In this document: one piece after another, positions 42,000-50,373 of the stretch
Position numbering within the stretch: position 1 is the stretch's first letter
Layout: every line of letters begins with the position of its first letter
From: Candidatus Lindowbacteria bacterium RIFCSPLOWO2_12_FULL_62_27
GTDB taxonomy: Bacteria > Lindowbacteria > 2-12-FULL-62-27
Direction: 5' to 3'
DNA: 64,000 nt
Assembly: GCA_001784175.1 (NCBI GenBank)
Contig: MFPR01000013.1
Span: 18,111-82,110, forward strand
Translations under genes and position numbers: made by a program
The notes under the pieces: model-generated
What the model saw: only the letters and a program-made list of their open reading frames with translations
Told to the model about the DNA's origin: nothing
Databases searched by the model: none

Positions 42000-42955
42000 C
42001 CATCAAACTCGATCGACGGTTGATTTCGGCATGGCCGTTCAAGCCCTATGCCCACTATCGCGGGGAGGTGGGCGAGGGGGCGCTGTCCCGGTTGTTTGAA
42101 GCGCAGATCCGGCGGATGCGGCCGGACGACAAACGCCATACTTTCTACAGTGTCGGCAGAAAAGGCGCGCCGGGGGGCTTGGCGGCCCTCAGCCGCCTCG
42201 ACTGGGACGCAAAATATCTGAAGGCCGGCGCCGCGCGCATCGATTGGCTGATCGCGAGCGGGACCTATGAATCGCAGTTTGCGGTCAAGGAGACGCTGCT
42301 CAAGCAGATACTCAAAGCCTGCGTCGCCGCCCGCGTCCGGCATCTCTCCTGCCGCGTCGCGTCATCGGATCTGTCCGGCATTCACGTGCTCGAGCAAAAC
42401 GGATTTGTCATGGTCGACGGCATCCTGACGTTTTCGCTCGACACGCGCGGCTGGAAGCGGCCGAAACGGCAGGGCGGGTTCAGCGTCCGGCTCTGCCGGG
42501 AATCCGACATCAAACAGGTCCGCGAGATCGGCCGGCGTTCCTATATCTATGACCGGTTTCACTCAGATCCCAGGATTGCAAAAAAAGCCGCCGACCGCCT
42601 CCATGCGGCATGGGTTGAAAACGCGTGCCGGGGCAGTGCATCGGACGCCGTCGTGGTGGCGGAGGAAAAGGGCCGGATCCTCGGGTTTGTCACCTGCAAG
42701 ATCGATCCCTATTCGACGGAACACCTTGGCCTAAAGATCGGGACGATCGTCCTGGTGGCGACAGCCGGCGGCGGCCGGCACCGTGGCGTGGCACGCGAGA
42801 TGACCTACGGCGCAATCGCATGGTTCCGTGACCAGGGCTGCGACAAGGTCGAGGTCGGCACGCAGTTCCGGAACATCCCCGCCAGCCGCCTCTACGCGGC
42901 CTGCGGTTTCCCTCTCGTCGCCACCAGCCTCTCGCTCAGAAGATGGCTGGACTAA
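41996..42955 (+). CDS. GNAT-family acyltransferase (two-domain), start uncertain
   Basis: About 319 residues. The C-terminal GNAT fold is clear: FSVRLCRESDIKQVREIGRR, VVVAEEKGRILGFVTCK, the acyl-CoA loop region GGGRHRGVAREM and KVEVGTQFRNIPASRLYAACG. The N-terminal half looks like a degenerate second GNAT-type domain, as in WecD/RffC-like sugar N-acetyltransferases. No ATG lies near the start: CTG 41996 (overlapping the upstream stop) or TTG 42020 are the choices. Coupling to the HldE-like gene and the neighbouring aminotransferases suggest N-acylation of an amino sugar. Confidence 0.8.
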   Translation: MTIKLDRRLISAWPFKPYAHYRGEVGEGALSRLFEAQIRRMRPDDKRHTFYSVGRKGAPGGLAALSRLDWDAKYLKAGAARIDWLIASGTYESQFAVKETLLKQILKACVAARVRHLSCRVASSDLSGIHVLEQNGFVMVDGILTFSLDTRGWKRPKRQGGFSVRLCRESDIKQVREIGRRSYIYDRFHSDPRIAKKAADRLHAAWVENACRGSASDAVVVAEEKGRILGFVTCKIDPYSTEHLGLKIGTIVLVATAGGGRHRGVAREMTYGAIAWFRDQGCDKVEVGTQFRNIPASRLYAACGFPLVATSLSLRRWLD

Positions 42956-42956
42956 T

Positions 42957-44126
42957 TCAGGACTTCAGAATTTCCAACGCCACGTCCGCCACGTAGTTCG
43001 CGTCGGCGGCGGTCATGGCCGGGAAGAGCGGGAGGGAGACGATGCCGTCGTAGACTTTTTCGCAGATTGGGAAATCCCCCCGGCGGAGGCCGAAGGTTTT
43101 TTGGTAGTAGGAATGCAGGTGCAGCGGGATGAAGTGGACGCTCGCGCCGATGTTCATTTCCTTCAATTGGTCGATGAAGGCCGATCGGTCGATCCCGAAT
43201 TTCCGGAAATCGATCCAGAGCGGGTAGATGTGCCGGGCATAATCGGTCTGGCGGACCATCGGTGAAACCGGAGGGACCCTCACGCCTTCGAGCGACTGGA
43301 AGCGCCCGTCATACAGCAGCGCAAGCGTCCGGCGGATTTCGAGGAACCGGTCCAGCTTCAGGATCTGGTGCATGCCGATGGACGCCTCAACGTCCGTCAT
43401 GTTGCACTTGAATCCCGCCGCTGAAACGTCATACCGCCACGACCCTTCCGCGCTGTAACGCTTCCACGCGTCCTTGTCGATTCCGTGGAGCGAGAGAACC
43501 CGAATCCTGCCGGCGAGGTCGGCGTCGTCCGTCGAGACCGCGCCGCCTTCGACGGTCGTCATGTTTTTGGTCGGATAAAAGCTGAAGCAGGTGGCGTGGC
43601 TGAGCACGCCGATTTTTCGCCCGCGGTAGGACGACCCCAGCGCGTGCGCGGCATCCTCGATGACAAAGAGGTTGCGCCGCCTTGCGATCTCCAGGATCTC
43701 GTCCATTCTGGCCGGGTGGCCCGCGTAGTGGACGGGGACGATGGCCCGCGTCTTCGGCGTGATCTTCTCCTCGATTTTCCCCGGATCGATCGTGTAGCTC
43801 TCCTCCTCGATGTCGACCAGCACGGGTCGCGCGCCCGTGTGGACGACCGTGTTGGCGGTCGCGGCGAACGTGAAGGGCGTGGTGATGACCTCGTCGCCCG
43901 GGCCGACGCCGAGCGCCGCGAGCGACAGATGCAACGCGTGCGTGCAGGATGCGAGCGCGACGGCGTGCTTCGCGCCGACGTATTCGGCGATGCGCTGTTC
44001 AAACGTGTGGGCGCGCTTTCCCGTCGTGACCCAGCCGGAGTCGAGGCATTTCAGGACCTCCTCCTTCTCCTCATCGCCGATCATGGCGACGGCCAGCGGC
44101 AGAAAATCGGCGCGCTTGGCGATCAT
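42957..44126 (-). CDS. DegT/DnrJ/EryC1/StrS aminotransferase 1
   Basis: 389-residue PLP-dependent sugar aminotransferase, last gene of the 11-gene operon. Motifs: SGWVTTGKRAHTFEQRIAEY, ASCTHALHLSLAALG, FVIEDAAHALGSSYRGRKIG, and the PLP lysine in SFYPTKNMTTVEGG. This type resembles the UDP-4-keto sugar aminotransferases (ArnB/PglE/PseC-like), more than the two tandem paralogues at 49264 and 50373. It would transaminate a keto-sugar made by one of the operon's dehydratases or by the alcohol dehydrogenase. ATG overlaps the upstream epimerase stop (ATGA). Confidence 0.93.
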   Translation of the reverse strand: MIAKRADFLPLAVAMIGDEEKEEVLKCLDSGWVTTGKRAHTFEQRIAEYVGAKHAVALASCTHALHLSLAALGVGPGDEVITTPFTFAATANTVVHTGARPVLVDIEEESYTIDPGKIEEKITPKTRAIVPVHYAGHPARMDEILEIARRRNLFVIEDAAHALGSSYRGRKIGVLSHATCFSFYPTKNMTTVEGGAVSTDDADLAGRIRVLSLHGIDKDAWKRYSAEGSWRYDVSAAGFKCNMTDVEASIGMHQILKLDRFLEIRRTLALLYDGRFQSLEGVRVPPVSPMVRQTDYARHIYPLWIDFRKFGIDRSAFIDQLKEMNIGASVHFIPLHLHSYYQKTFGLRRGDFPICEKVYDGIVSLPLFPAMTAADANYVADVALEILKS

Positions 44127-45097
44127 CGATAGAGATATTTGACGTTATAATAAACGTCGTCGCGGAAATCTCGAATCTGCCCGCTCCGGAAGGCCTCCGC
44201 CATCTCCCGGATGCCGTCCGCGATGGACTTCTGCGGCTTGAATCCCGTCAGCGCGGCGATCTTGTCGAAGTTGACGCGGTAGTCCCGCGCGTCCTCCATC
44301 GACGGGTGCTGCTCCACGCGCAGATCCTTGAAGATGGGGAGGAAAAAATCCGGGAGCCGCGCGATTTTGAAATTCAAGCCGTTGGCGCCGACGTTGAAAA
44401 TCTCGCTCCGGACCTGCCCCTCCTCCGCGCCGAGGACGGCGAGGATCGCGCGGGCGGCGTCCTGAACGTGGACGAAGGGCCGCCACTGGTCGCCGCCGTA
44501 GATCTGGATCCGGCCTTCGTTCACCGCGCGCGCGGTCAGATGGTTGATCACCAGGTCGAATCGCATGCGCGGGGAATGCCCAAAAAGCGTCGCGAGGCGC
44601 AGGATCACAAACGGCATCGACTCGGCCTCCTTGAACAGCACCTGCTCGGACATGATGCGGGTGCGCGCATAGAGCGAGATCGGCTCGAGCTTGGAGCCTT
44701 CGTTCAGCTCGAGATTGGAATTTGCGCCGTAGACGCTGCAGGAGGAGGTGAAGACGAGCCGTTGGATCTTGTAATATTTGCTGATCTCCACCAGGACCTT
44801 GGTCGACTCGTAGTTGGTGTTGAGCGTGTCGGTCTCGCTCAGATTGCACGCGGGATCGCCCACGATGGCGGCCAGCGCCACCACCGCGTCCCGGCCCTGG
44901 ATCGCCTTCACCACGTCGCCGATGTTGCAGATGTCGCCGGTCACCAGAGAAAATCCCGCGCGGCCGCGCAGGTCCCGCACGCCGGCGTCGCCGTAGCACA
45001 GCTTGTCCAGCACCGTCACCTCGTCGCCGCGGTCGAGCAGCATCCGGACGAGGTGCGATCCGAGGTATCCGGCGCCGCCGGTGACGAGGATTTTCAT
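44123..45097 (-). CDS. NAD-dependent epimerase/dehydratase 1
   Basis: 324-residue extended SDR. NAD motif ILVTGGAGYLGSHLVRM, FTSSCSVYGAN (serine region) and LYARTRIMSEQ in place of a classical YxxxK: the tyrosine is present but lysine is replaced by arginine-isoleucine-methionine context, so catalysis may differ from standard epimerases. C-terminal KPQKSIADGI is typical of sugar epimerases. It is very similar in layout to the 51482 gene (PRMRLDL, RPFVHVQD/RPNINIRD), suggesting an operon-internal duplication. Confidence 0.88.
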   Translation of the reverse strand: MKILVTGGAGYLGSHLVRMLLDRGDEVTVLDKLCYGDAGVRDLRGRAGFSLVTGDICNIGDVVKAIQGRDAVVALAAIVGDPACNLSETDTLNTNYESTKVLVEISKYYKIQRLVFTSSCSVYGANSNLELNEGSKLEPISLYARTRIMSEQVLFKEAESMPFVILRLATLFGHSPRMRFDLVINHLTARAVNEGRIQIYGGDQWRPFVHVQDAARAILAVLGAEEGQVRSEIFNVGANGLNFKIARLPDFFLPIFKDLRVEQHPSMEDARDYRVNFDKIAALTGFKPQKSIADGIREMAEAFRSGQIRDFRDDVYYNVKYLYR

Positions 45098-46131
45098 CGG
45101 CCGGGAAACTCGATGATCGCGCGGCCGGCCTTGCCCTGCTCGACGGCCTCGAGGGCGGCGTTGACGTCGTCCAGGCGAAACCGGTGCGTGATGAGTTCAT
45201 CGAGTTTGAGCTTGCCGGTCATATACAGGTCGACGTATCGCGGAAAATCCTGCGCGGGGTCGGTCGCGCCGCCCCAACTGCCGACGATTTGCTTGCCGCA
45301 GATCAGCATGAACGGATCGATCGAGATCGGCATGCCCTTGGCAAGATTCCCGATGAGAATCGCGAGGCCGCCGTCGGCACGGATCGACTGAAAGGCCTGC
45401 TCCATCGTCTCGCGAATGCCCGCGGCTTCGATCGCCACGTCCGCGCCCCGGCCGCCGGTCAGCTCCAGAACGGCCGGCACGACGTCCTGCGTTTTGGCGT
45501 TCACCACGTGCGTCGCACCAAAGGCGCGTGCAAGAGCCAGTTTGTGGTCATGGATGTCGACGGCGATGACCTTGCCGGCGTTGGTCAGGGCGGCGGCTTG
45601 GATCGCGCAAAGGCCGATGCCGCCGGCGCCGAACACCAGCACCGCGCTGCCGGGTTTGGGCCGGGCCGTATTGAAGACCGCGCCGGCGCCGGTCGCGACG
45701 GCGCAGCCGATGAGCGCGGCCTTGTCGAGCGGCATATCTTTTCGAATGGGCACGACGCGATTTTCCGCGACGACGGCCTCGTCCTGAAAGGTCGTGATCT
45801 GGCCCGCGTTGATCTTGCGGCCGCCCACGGCGTAGGCCGGCGGCGCCGCATTGATCCCGGGACCCTTGATCCACGTCAAAATCACATGGTCGCCCGCCTT
45901 CACGCGCGTGACGCCCGGGCCGATCGCCTCCACCACGCCGGCGCCCTCGTGGCCCATCGTGTGCGGCAGGAACTTGTCCGGGCCCCGGCAGCCCCGCGCC
46001 TCGGAAATCTGCGTGTGGCACACGCCGCTTGCGGCGATCCTCACCCGCACCTGCCCGTATCCGGGGTCGGCGGCGGTCAGGTCCTCCACCACGAGCGGCT
46101 TGTTCAACTCATACAAAATGGCAGCTCTCAT
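45094..46131 (-). CDS. Zinc alcohol dehydrogenase family protein lacking the structural-zinc cysteines
   Basis: 345-residue medium-chain dehydrogenase. Catalytic zinc ligands are in ASGVCHTQ, MGHEGAGVVE and LIGCAVATGAG; the NAD site is VFGAGGIGLCAI with VIAVDIHDHK. The usual four-cysteine structural zinc lobe (around residues 90-115) is replaced by a cysteine-free KGPGINAAPPAYAVGG stretch. In its operon it could oxidise a sugar hydroxyl to a ketone for transamination, the logic known from KdnB/KdnA. Overlaps the downstream epimerase by four bases. Confidence 0.9.
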   Translation of the reverse strand: MRAAILYELNKPLVVEDLTAADPGYGQVRVRIAASGVCHTQISEARGCRGPDKFLPHTMGHEGAGVVEAIGPGVTRVKAGDHVILTWIKGPGINAAPPAYAVGGRKINAGQITTFQDEAVVAENRVVPIRKDMPLDKAALIGCAVATGAGAVFNTARPKPGSAVLVFGAGGIGLCAIQAAALTNAGKVIAVDIHDHKLALARAFGATHVVNAKTQDVVPAVLELTGGRGADVAIEAAGIRETMEQAFQSIRADGGLAILIGNLAKGMPISIDPFMLICGKQIVGSWGGATDPAQDFPRYVDLYMTGKLKLDELITHRFRLDDVNAALEAVEQGKAGRAIIEFPGR

Positions 46132-46146
46132 GACCGGATCGCCTCC

Positions 46147-47142
46147 TCAGACCTTGTGCTCATAGACCAGCGGCCGCGCCAGGATCGCGTCCCAGTTCTG
46201 CTCGACCCAGTCGATCACTTCCTGCAGGCCCCGGTCGAATGACTCCCGCGGATTCCAGCCGAGGTCCCGCATGGACTTGTTGTAGTCGAGCACGTATCGC
46301 GCGTCCTGTCCGAGGCGTTCCTCGACGGCGACGGCGCACGAATCGAAATCCTTCTTCATGAGCCGGCAGATGCGCTCCACAAGTTCCCGGATCGACAGCG
46401 AATGCCGGTCGCCCAGATGGTAGACGTCGCCCGGCTGCCCGACCTCGGCCGCCTTGATGACGGCGCGGGCCACGTCGCGCACGTGGATCCAGGTTTTGAC
46501 CGCCTGCCCGCCTCCGTGCAGCTCGAGCTTCTGGCCCTTTTTCATATAGATCACCGAGCGGGGGATGATCTTGTAGAGCTGCTGGTGCCGGCCGTAGACG
46601 TTGGTCGACCGGATAAAAATCGCCGGGAAGCCGAAATTTTTCCGAAGGGTCGTCAGATACATGTCTCCGGCCGCCTTCGACGCCGCGTAGGGCGTGCTCG
46701 GATTGTACGGCGCCGACTCATCCAGCGCCCCGTTGCAGGTGCCGTAGATTTCCGGCGTGGAAATCTGGATGAAGCTTTTCAGATATTTTTTTTCGCGCAG
46801 GCTGCTTCCCAGGGCCACGACGCCGAGCGTGTTGACCTGAAAATACCCCAGCGGCTGGTAATTGCTGAGACCGACTTCGCTCAGCGCGGCGACGTTGACC
46901 ACGTGGTCCGGATGAAACTCGTCCAGCGCCGCCACCAGCCGGTCCGGCTCGCGGTAGAGGTCGATCTGCTGGAATTTGAACTTCGGCGCCGCCCGCTTCT
47001 TGTAAGGGAGAAAAAGGTCGGAATACTCGGCCGACCGGCTGACGCCGAGAACCGTGTTGTTCGGATTTTCCAAAAAGGCGTCGACGATGTGCGAGCCGGT
47101 GAAACAGTTGCTCCCGATCACCGCGACTCGTTTGCCGATCAT
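46147..47142 (-). CDS. NAD-dependent epimerase/dehydratase 2 (nucleotide-sugar 4,6-dehydratase-like)
   Basis: 331-residue extended SDR. NAD motif VAVIGSNCFTGSHIVDAF, catalytic stretch ISTPEIYGTCNG and YAASKAAGDMY (YxxxK), then RSTNVYGRHQQLYKIIPR. The S-T-P-E-I-Y-G pattern and spacing match dTDP-glucose/GDP-mannose 4,6-dehydratases, in which threonine, aspartate/glutamate and tyrosine do the chemistry. It is thus the best candidate in the operon for generating a 4-keto-6-deoxy intermediate. The stop is 15 bases before the alcohol dehydrogenase ATG. Confidence 0.9.
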   Translation of the reverse strand: MIGKRVAVIGSNCFTGSHIVDAFLENPNNTVLGVSRSAEYSDLFLPYKKRAAPKFKFQQIDLYREPDRLVAALDEFHPDHVVNVAALSEVGLSNYQPLGYFQVNTLGVVALGSSLREKKYLKSFIQISTPEIYGTCNGALDESAPYNPSTPYAASKAAGDMYLTTLRKNFGFPAIFIRSTNVYGRHQQLYKIIPRSVIYMKKGQKLELHGGGQAVKTWIHVRDVARAVIKAAEVGQPGDVYHLGDRHSLSIRELVERICRLMKKDFDSCAVAVEERLGQDARYVLDYNKSMRDLGWNPRESFDRGLQEVIDWVEQNWDAILARPLVYEHKV

Positions 47143-47147
47143 GGGCT

Positions 47148-48287
47148 TCAGAACGGCCCGAAAAATTGCGGTGCGGTGGGCGTCGTCATGCCGGCGATCG
47201 ACGCCTCCACGGCGGGCGGGACCTTCCCGCCCAGTCCCATCACGTCACAGGCGGCGCGGGCGATGTCGAGGGCGCCGGGGTAATATATTTTTTCCAGCGC
47301 CGACGTCGTCGGCGTCGGAACGTCCGGCAGCGTCACCCGGCGAATGGGCGCCTTCAGGGCGCCGAAACATTCCTCGGCCGCGAGCGCGGCGATTTCCGCC
47401 GAAAAGCCGCAGGTCTTCCACGCCGTGTCGACGATCACCAGCCGGCCGGTCTTGCGGACCGATTCCAGGATGAGGTTCACGTCGAGAGGCTTGATCGTCC
47501 TCGGGTCGACGATCTCCGCGTCGATGCCGGCCTCCGCCAGCGCCTGGCGCGCGCGGATGCTTTCGAAGACCATGAGCGACACGGCCACGACGGTCACGTC
47601 CTTGCCCTCGCATTTCACCACGCCCCGGCCCAGCGGGACCTTGTAGTGCCCGTCCGGCACGTCGTCTTCGATTTCGTAAAGGCGGCGATGCTCGATGAAG
47701 ATGACCGGGTTGTTGTCCTCGATGCTCGAAATCAGCAGGCCCTTGGCGTCGTACGCGGAACTCGGCATCACGACCTTGAGGCCGGGGATGTGCGCGAAGA
47801 CCGACTGCAGGCTCTGCGAATGCTGCGGCCCCTGGCCCCAGCCGCACCCGACGAGGGCGCGGATGGTGATCGGCACGCTCTGCCGGCCGCCCGAGGCGTA
47901 GCAGCGTTTGGCCGCGTGGTTGGCGATCTGGTCCATCGCGTAGAGCGTGAAATCAATCCGCTGGTGCGTCATGATCGGCCGCATGCCCGCCAGCGCGGCG
48001 CCGATGATCACGCCGGTCATGCCGTTTTCCGAAAGCGGGATGTCGAACACGCGCTCGGGGCCGAACCGCTCCTTCAGGCCGGCGGTCGAACCGAAAATCA
48101 GTTTCGGATCGTCCACGCCCTCGCCCATGATGAAGGTGCGGTCGTCCCGGGCCATCGCCTCGTGCAGCGCCTCGTTGATCGCCTGGCGGAACGCGCGCAT
48201 CCGGACGGCGTCGGAGATGTCGCCCGGCGCAGCCGGCTCGGCGTGCCGGGCGGGAACGCCGGCGCGGCGCGACACGGGAACGCTCAT
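47148..48287 (-). CDS. Thiamine-diphosphate enzyme E1 beta subunit (PDH/transketolase-like)
   Basis: 379 residues. It matches the beta chain of 2-oxoacid dehydrogenase E1: RQAINEALHEAMARDD, FIMGEGVDDPK, FDIPLSENGMTGVIIGAAL, VRALVGCGWGQGPQHSQS-like pyrimidine/PP region, and a C-terminal transketolase-C domain (DAEIVDPRTIKPLD). ATG 48287 overlaps the alpha-chain stop. No E2 acyltransferase or E3 lipoamide dehydrogenase gene is near, and the gene is in a sugar operon, so it probably transfers a C2 (or other acyl) unit rather than feeding the TCA cycle. Confidence 0.9.
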   Translation of the reverse strand: MSVPVSRRAGVPARHAEPAAPGDISDAVRMRAFRQAINEALHEAMARDDRTFIMGEGVDDPKLIFGSTAGLKERFGPERVFDIPLSENGMTGVIIGAALAGMRPIMTHQRIDFTLYAMDQIANHAAKRCYASGGRQSVPITIRALVGCGWGQGPQHSQSLQSVFAHIPGLKVVMPSSAYDAKGLLISSIEDNNPVIFIEHRRLYEIEDDVPDGHYKVPLGRGVVKCEGKDVTVVAVSLMVFESIRARQALAEAGIDAEIVDPRTIKPLDVNLILESVRKTGRLVIVDTAWKTCGFSAEIAALAAEECFGALKAPIRRVTLPDVPTPTTSALEKIYYPGALDIARAACDVMGLGGKVPPAVEASIAGMTTPTAPQFFGPF

Positions 48288-49258
48288 GGCGCGTACACCC
48301 CGGCTTCGAGTTCTTCGGGCGCCGGAAACGGGCTCTCCTTGGCAAATCGCACCGCCGCAACGATCTCGGCGTCCACCTCGGCCTTCATCCGGTGGATGTC
48401 CTCCTCGCTCAAAAGGCCTTCCTCCACCAGCCGGTGCTGCAGCGTCCGGACGGGACACCGGGCGATCCACTCGTCCAGCTCCTCCGGGTCGCGCGTGACG
48501 TCACTCGACGCGCCGACGTGCTCCAGCCAGCGGTACGTCCGGCACTCGATGAGGGACGGGCCCGCGCCCCGACGCGCGCGCATGACGGCTTCGCGCATGG
48601 CTCGATAGACCTCAAGGGCATCGTTGCCGTCCACGCGCACGCCCGGCATCGCGTAGGCGTGGGCGCGCTCGTATATATTGTCCGCGCACTGGCGCTGGCT
48701 GAAGTGCGTGTAGACGGCGTAAAAATTGTTTTCGCAAACAAAGACCACCGGCAATTTTTTCAACGACGCGAAGTTCAAACTCTCGTGGAACACGCCCTCC
48801 TCCGTGCCGCCGTCGCCGAAGACCGCCACCGCTACGCGGTCCGACCGGCGCAGGCGCTCGGCCAGGCCGGCGCCGGCGGCCATCGGAATGGTGCCGCCGA
48901 CGAGCGCGGAGGTGCAGAGCAGGCCCTCGTCGGGCGCGATCAGTTGCATCGAGCCGCCCTTGCCGCGCGTGCATCCGGTGCGCTTGCCGTACAATTCCGC
49001 CATCATCGCGTTCAAATCGCCGCCCAGCGACAGATACAGACCGTGAGCGCGGTACGTACCGAAGACCGAGTCGCCCTTCGACAGATTGGCGCAGACGCCG
49101 GCGGCGACGGCTTCCTGGCCGATATAGAGATGCGTCGGGCAGCGCATTTCCTGTTCGGGATAGAGGACGGCGATTTTTTCCTCGATCCGGCGGATCCGAA
49201 GCATCGTCCGGTACAGATTTTTTTTCAGATCGGGCGTGACGGCGTCCACGGCGTCCAT
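48284..49258 (-). CDS. Thiamine-diphosphate enzyme E1 alpha subunit
   Basis: 324 residues. The ThDP/magnesium motif is intact: VFGDGGTEEGVFHESLN then CENNFYAVYT (GDG...NN). GSMQLIAPDEGLL and RAHGLYLSLGGD also match PDH/acetoin dehydrogenase E1 alpha. The phosphorylation-loop region (RYRGHSMSDP in PDH) is replaced by TYRWLEHVGASSDVTRDPEE, a substitution common in E1-like proteins outside the PDH complex. Its partner beta gene overlaps by four bases. Stand-alone E1 in a glycan operon suggests a ThDP-dependent ligase for a branched sugar or an acyl donor supply. Confidence 0.9.
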   Translation of the reverse strand: MDAVDAVTPDLKKNLYRTMLRIRRIEEKIAVLYPEQEMRCPTHLYIGQEAVAAGVCANLSKGDSVFGTYRAHGLYLSLGGDLNAMMAELYGKRTGCTRGKGGSMQLIAPDEGLLCTSALVGGTIPMAAGAGLAERLRRSDRVAVAVFGDGGTEEGVFHESLNFASLKKLPVVFVCENNFYAVYTHFSQRQCADNIYERAHAYAMPGVRVDGNDALEVYRAMREAVMRARRGAGPSLIECRTYRWLEHVGASSDVTRDPEELDEWIARCPVRTLQHRLVEEGLLSEEDIHRMKAEVDAEIVAAVRFAKESPFPAPEELEAGVYAP

Positions 49259-49263
49259 GCGGC

Positions 49264-50373
49264 CTATGCCTTTCGCTTATAAAACTGCCGGATGGCCTTG
49301 CACACGGAGTCCACCTGCGCGTTCGTCAGATACTGGTGCACCGGGATCGACAGGATGCGCCCGGCGAGGCGCTCGCAGACGGGGAAATCGCCCTTGTGAT
49401 AGCCGAGCGCCAGGCTGCAGGGCTGAAGGTGGAGCGGGATCGGATAATGAATCTTGGACTCGATCCCGTGCCGGGCCAGATGCGCCTGCAATTCGTCCCG
49501 CCGGTCGCACTGGATGACGAAGAGATGCCAGGTGTGAAACTCGTGCGGCGCCTCGGCCGGGCACTCGACCACGTTCGAAAGCGCCCGGCGATACCGCGCC
49601 GCAATCTGTCGCCGCCGGCGGATGGTTTTGTCCAGGTGCGCGAGCCGGCAGTTGAGGACGGCGGCCTGGAGGGTGTCCAATCGCGAGTTCAATCCCCAGA
49701 CGGCGACCTCGTCCCTGGTCCGAAGGCCGTGGTTCCGCAGCAGCTTCATTTTTTCGCACAGCGCGCCGTCGTTCGTCGTGATCGCGCCGGCGTCGCCGGC
49801 CGCGTTCAGATTTTTCAAAGGATGCAGGCTGAAACAACCCATCACGCCAAACGATCCCGACGGCCGGTTCCGGTACAACGACCCGACCGACTGCGCGGCG
49901 TCCTCGATCACGTAAAGGCGGCGCCGCTCGGCGATTTTCAGGATCGGGTCCATGTCGGCGACGCGGCCCGTCAGATGCACCGGCAAAATCGCGCGGGTCT
50001 TCGGCGTGATCGCGCGCTCGATCCGTTCCGGATCGATGTTGAGGTCGGGCCCCACGTCGGCGAAGACCGGCCGGGCCCCGGCGAGGGCGATGCTCGAGGC
50101 CGACGCGATAAACGAGTTCGGCGCCGTGATGACCTCGTCCCCCGCGCCGATCCCGAGCGCCTTGAAGGCCAAAATCAGCGCGTCGGTGCCGTTGGCCACG
50201 CCGATCGCGTGCTGGACGCCGCACAGCGCGGCAAACCGCTTCTCAAACGCTTCGACCTCTTCGCCCAGAATGAAATTGCCCCGCGTGAGCACCCGATCCA
50301 CCGCGCGCCGCACCTCGGCGCGCATCGACTTGTGCTGCGCCGGAAAATCGACGTAGGACACGCGGGCGTTCAT
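49264..50373 (-). CDS. DegT/DnrJ/EryC1/StrS aminotransferase 2
   Basis: 369 residues from ATG 50373 (the ATG shares bases with the upstream TAA). Motifs: VANGTDALILAFKALG, IEDAAQSVGSLYRNRP, and the PLP lysine in FSLHPLKNLNAAGDAG, the sequence typical of WecE/QdtB/FdtB-type sugar 3-aminotransferases. RNHGLRTRDEVAVWGLNSRL and KIHYPIPLHLQP also fit that branch. Tandem with a paralogue immediately upstream; they share the HPLKNLN block, so they arose by duplication and probably act at different positions or on different sugars. Confidence 0.93.
   Translation of the reverse strand: MNARVSYVDFPAQHKSMRAEVRRAVDRVLTRGNFILGEEVEAFEKRFAALCGVQHAIGVANGTDALILAFKALGIGAGDEVITAPNSFIASASSIALAGARPVFADVGPDLNIDPERIERAITPKTRAILPVHLTGRVADMDPILKIAERRRLYVIEDAAQSVGSLYRNRPSGSFGVMGCFSLHPLKNLNAAGDAGAITTNDGALCEKMKLLRNHGLRTRDEVAVWGLNSRLDTLQAAVLNCRLAHLDKTIRRRRQIAARYRRALSNVVECPAEAPHEFHTWHLFVIQCDRRDELQAHLARHGIESKIHYPIPLHLQPCSLALGYHKGDFPVCERLAGRILSIPVHQYLTNAQVDSVCKAIRQFYKRKA

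Noticed and set aside
47148..49258. Ordinary pyruvate dehydrogenase genes
   Set aside because: No E2 or E3 genes are adjacent and the genes are overlapped within a sugar operon, so a housekeeping PDH role is less likely, though not excluded.
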